A stretch of 64,000 nucleotides of DNA from Halichoerus grypus. Taxonomy: Eukaryota; Chordata; Mammalia; Carnivora; Phocidae. This document shows, in pieces, positions 63,939 to 64,000 of this stretch. The DNA lies in assembly GCF_964656455.1 (NCBI RefSeq), contig NC_135716.1, positions 77,042,484 to 77,106,483 on the forward strand, read 5' to 3'. Position 1 is the stretch's first letter, and each line of letters begins with the position of its first letter. Both the position numbers and the translations under genes were made by a program. Below the pieces are notes generated by a model. It ran no database searches, was not told the DNA's origin, and worked only from the letters and a program-made list of their open reading frames with translations.

Positions 63939-64000
63939 TTTGTCCAGAGGGGAATAGATGAATGAGAGGACAAAATGCTAACAGGGTAAAAATGACCCCA

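Larger units (their letters stand above)
32894..64000 (+). other. PXDNL: PXDNL intron 1 (5' part, at least 31 kb)
   Basis: Starts at gtaagttcac after the first coding exon. No 72-bp LRR exon continuing the reading frame was found, so the intron extends past the window edge. It is filled with the repeats listed separately. Stretches without recognised content: 36080-38100 (except a MIR-like trace at about 37965-38090), 38200-39000, 40060-40720, 43840-44220, 44550-46230, 48480-50180 (GA-rich at 48909-48970), 50350-53390, 53630-55160, 55390-56100 and 57990-58680. In these I see no gene. Confidence 0.75.
58687..64000 (-). mobile_element. Near-complete carnivore L1 (runs off window)
   Basis: Complement order: poly(T) at 58687-58695, 3'UTR with caccatacattacatcatta and tccatgattcattgtttgcg, ORF2 (59222-62966), ORF1 (63048-63938), then 5'UTR continuing beyond 64000. 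Same family as the copy at 35291. ORFs are broken by stops and frameshifts, so it is a dead copy. A T-rich expansion near 59247-59261 disrupts the ORF2 end. Confidence 0.93.

Overview
This is a mammalian nuclear DNA window: AT-rich, intron-dominated, and dense in interspersed repeats. The lineage-specific repeats point to a non-canid, non-felid carnivore, most likely the bear/seal/mustelid group. Three tRNA-derived CAN-SINEs carry the ggcgcctgggtggctcag type of head (read on the minus strand), and several carnivore-type L1 copies are present. The exact species cannot be read from the sequence. No operons, CRISPR arrays or other prokaryotic features are present.

Two host genes lie head-to-tail on the plus strand. 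The first (about 1 to 27500) is the 3' part of PCMTD1. Four coding exons (4861-4963, 16289-16460, 18097-18220, 24972-25339) join in frame and encode residues 103-357 of a protein of the usual 357 residues. The earlier exon or exons, with the start codon and the first SAM-binding motif, lie upstream of the window. The second gene is PXDNL (peroxidasin-like). Its first coding exon (32730-32893) sits in a short CpG-rich promoter region at about 32430-32900 and encodes the signal peptide and the start of the LRRNT cap. Everything from 32894 to 64000 appears to be PXDNL intron 1. The same gene order and orientation is found on human 8q11.

The rest is introns and a roughly 7 kb intergenic gap filled with repeats. 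Ancient mammalian copies (MIR, L2, MER5A, MER20, Tigger, MLT1/MST-type LTRs, L1M) are overlain by younger carnivore L1 and SINE insertions. In PXDNL intron 1 all seven recognisable L1/CAN-SINE insertions of carnivore type lie on the minus strand, antisense to the host gene. The largest is an L1 running from about 58687 off the right edge, with ORF2 and ORF1 recognisable but broken by frameshifts and stops.

No new protein system was found. The most unusual structure is a 33-34 nt insertion inside an L1 (42191-42257). It matches the 5' half of tRNA-Gln(CTG), ends in the anticodon loop and is flanked by a 16-17 bp target-site duplication. Other notable items are a 28-bp L1 tail insertion with a 16-bp duplication (38136-38195), a twin-primed inverted L1 (35291-36072), an L1 that lost its RT core and has its 5'UTR fused to mid-ORF2 (40731-43834), and a strong CTCF-like motif plus a start-stop ATGTGA in the PXDNL promoter/leader.
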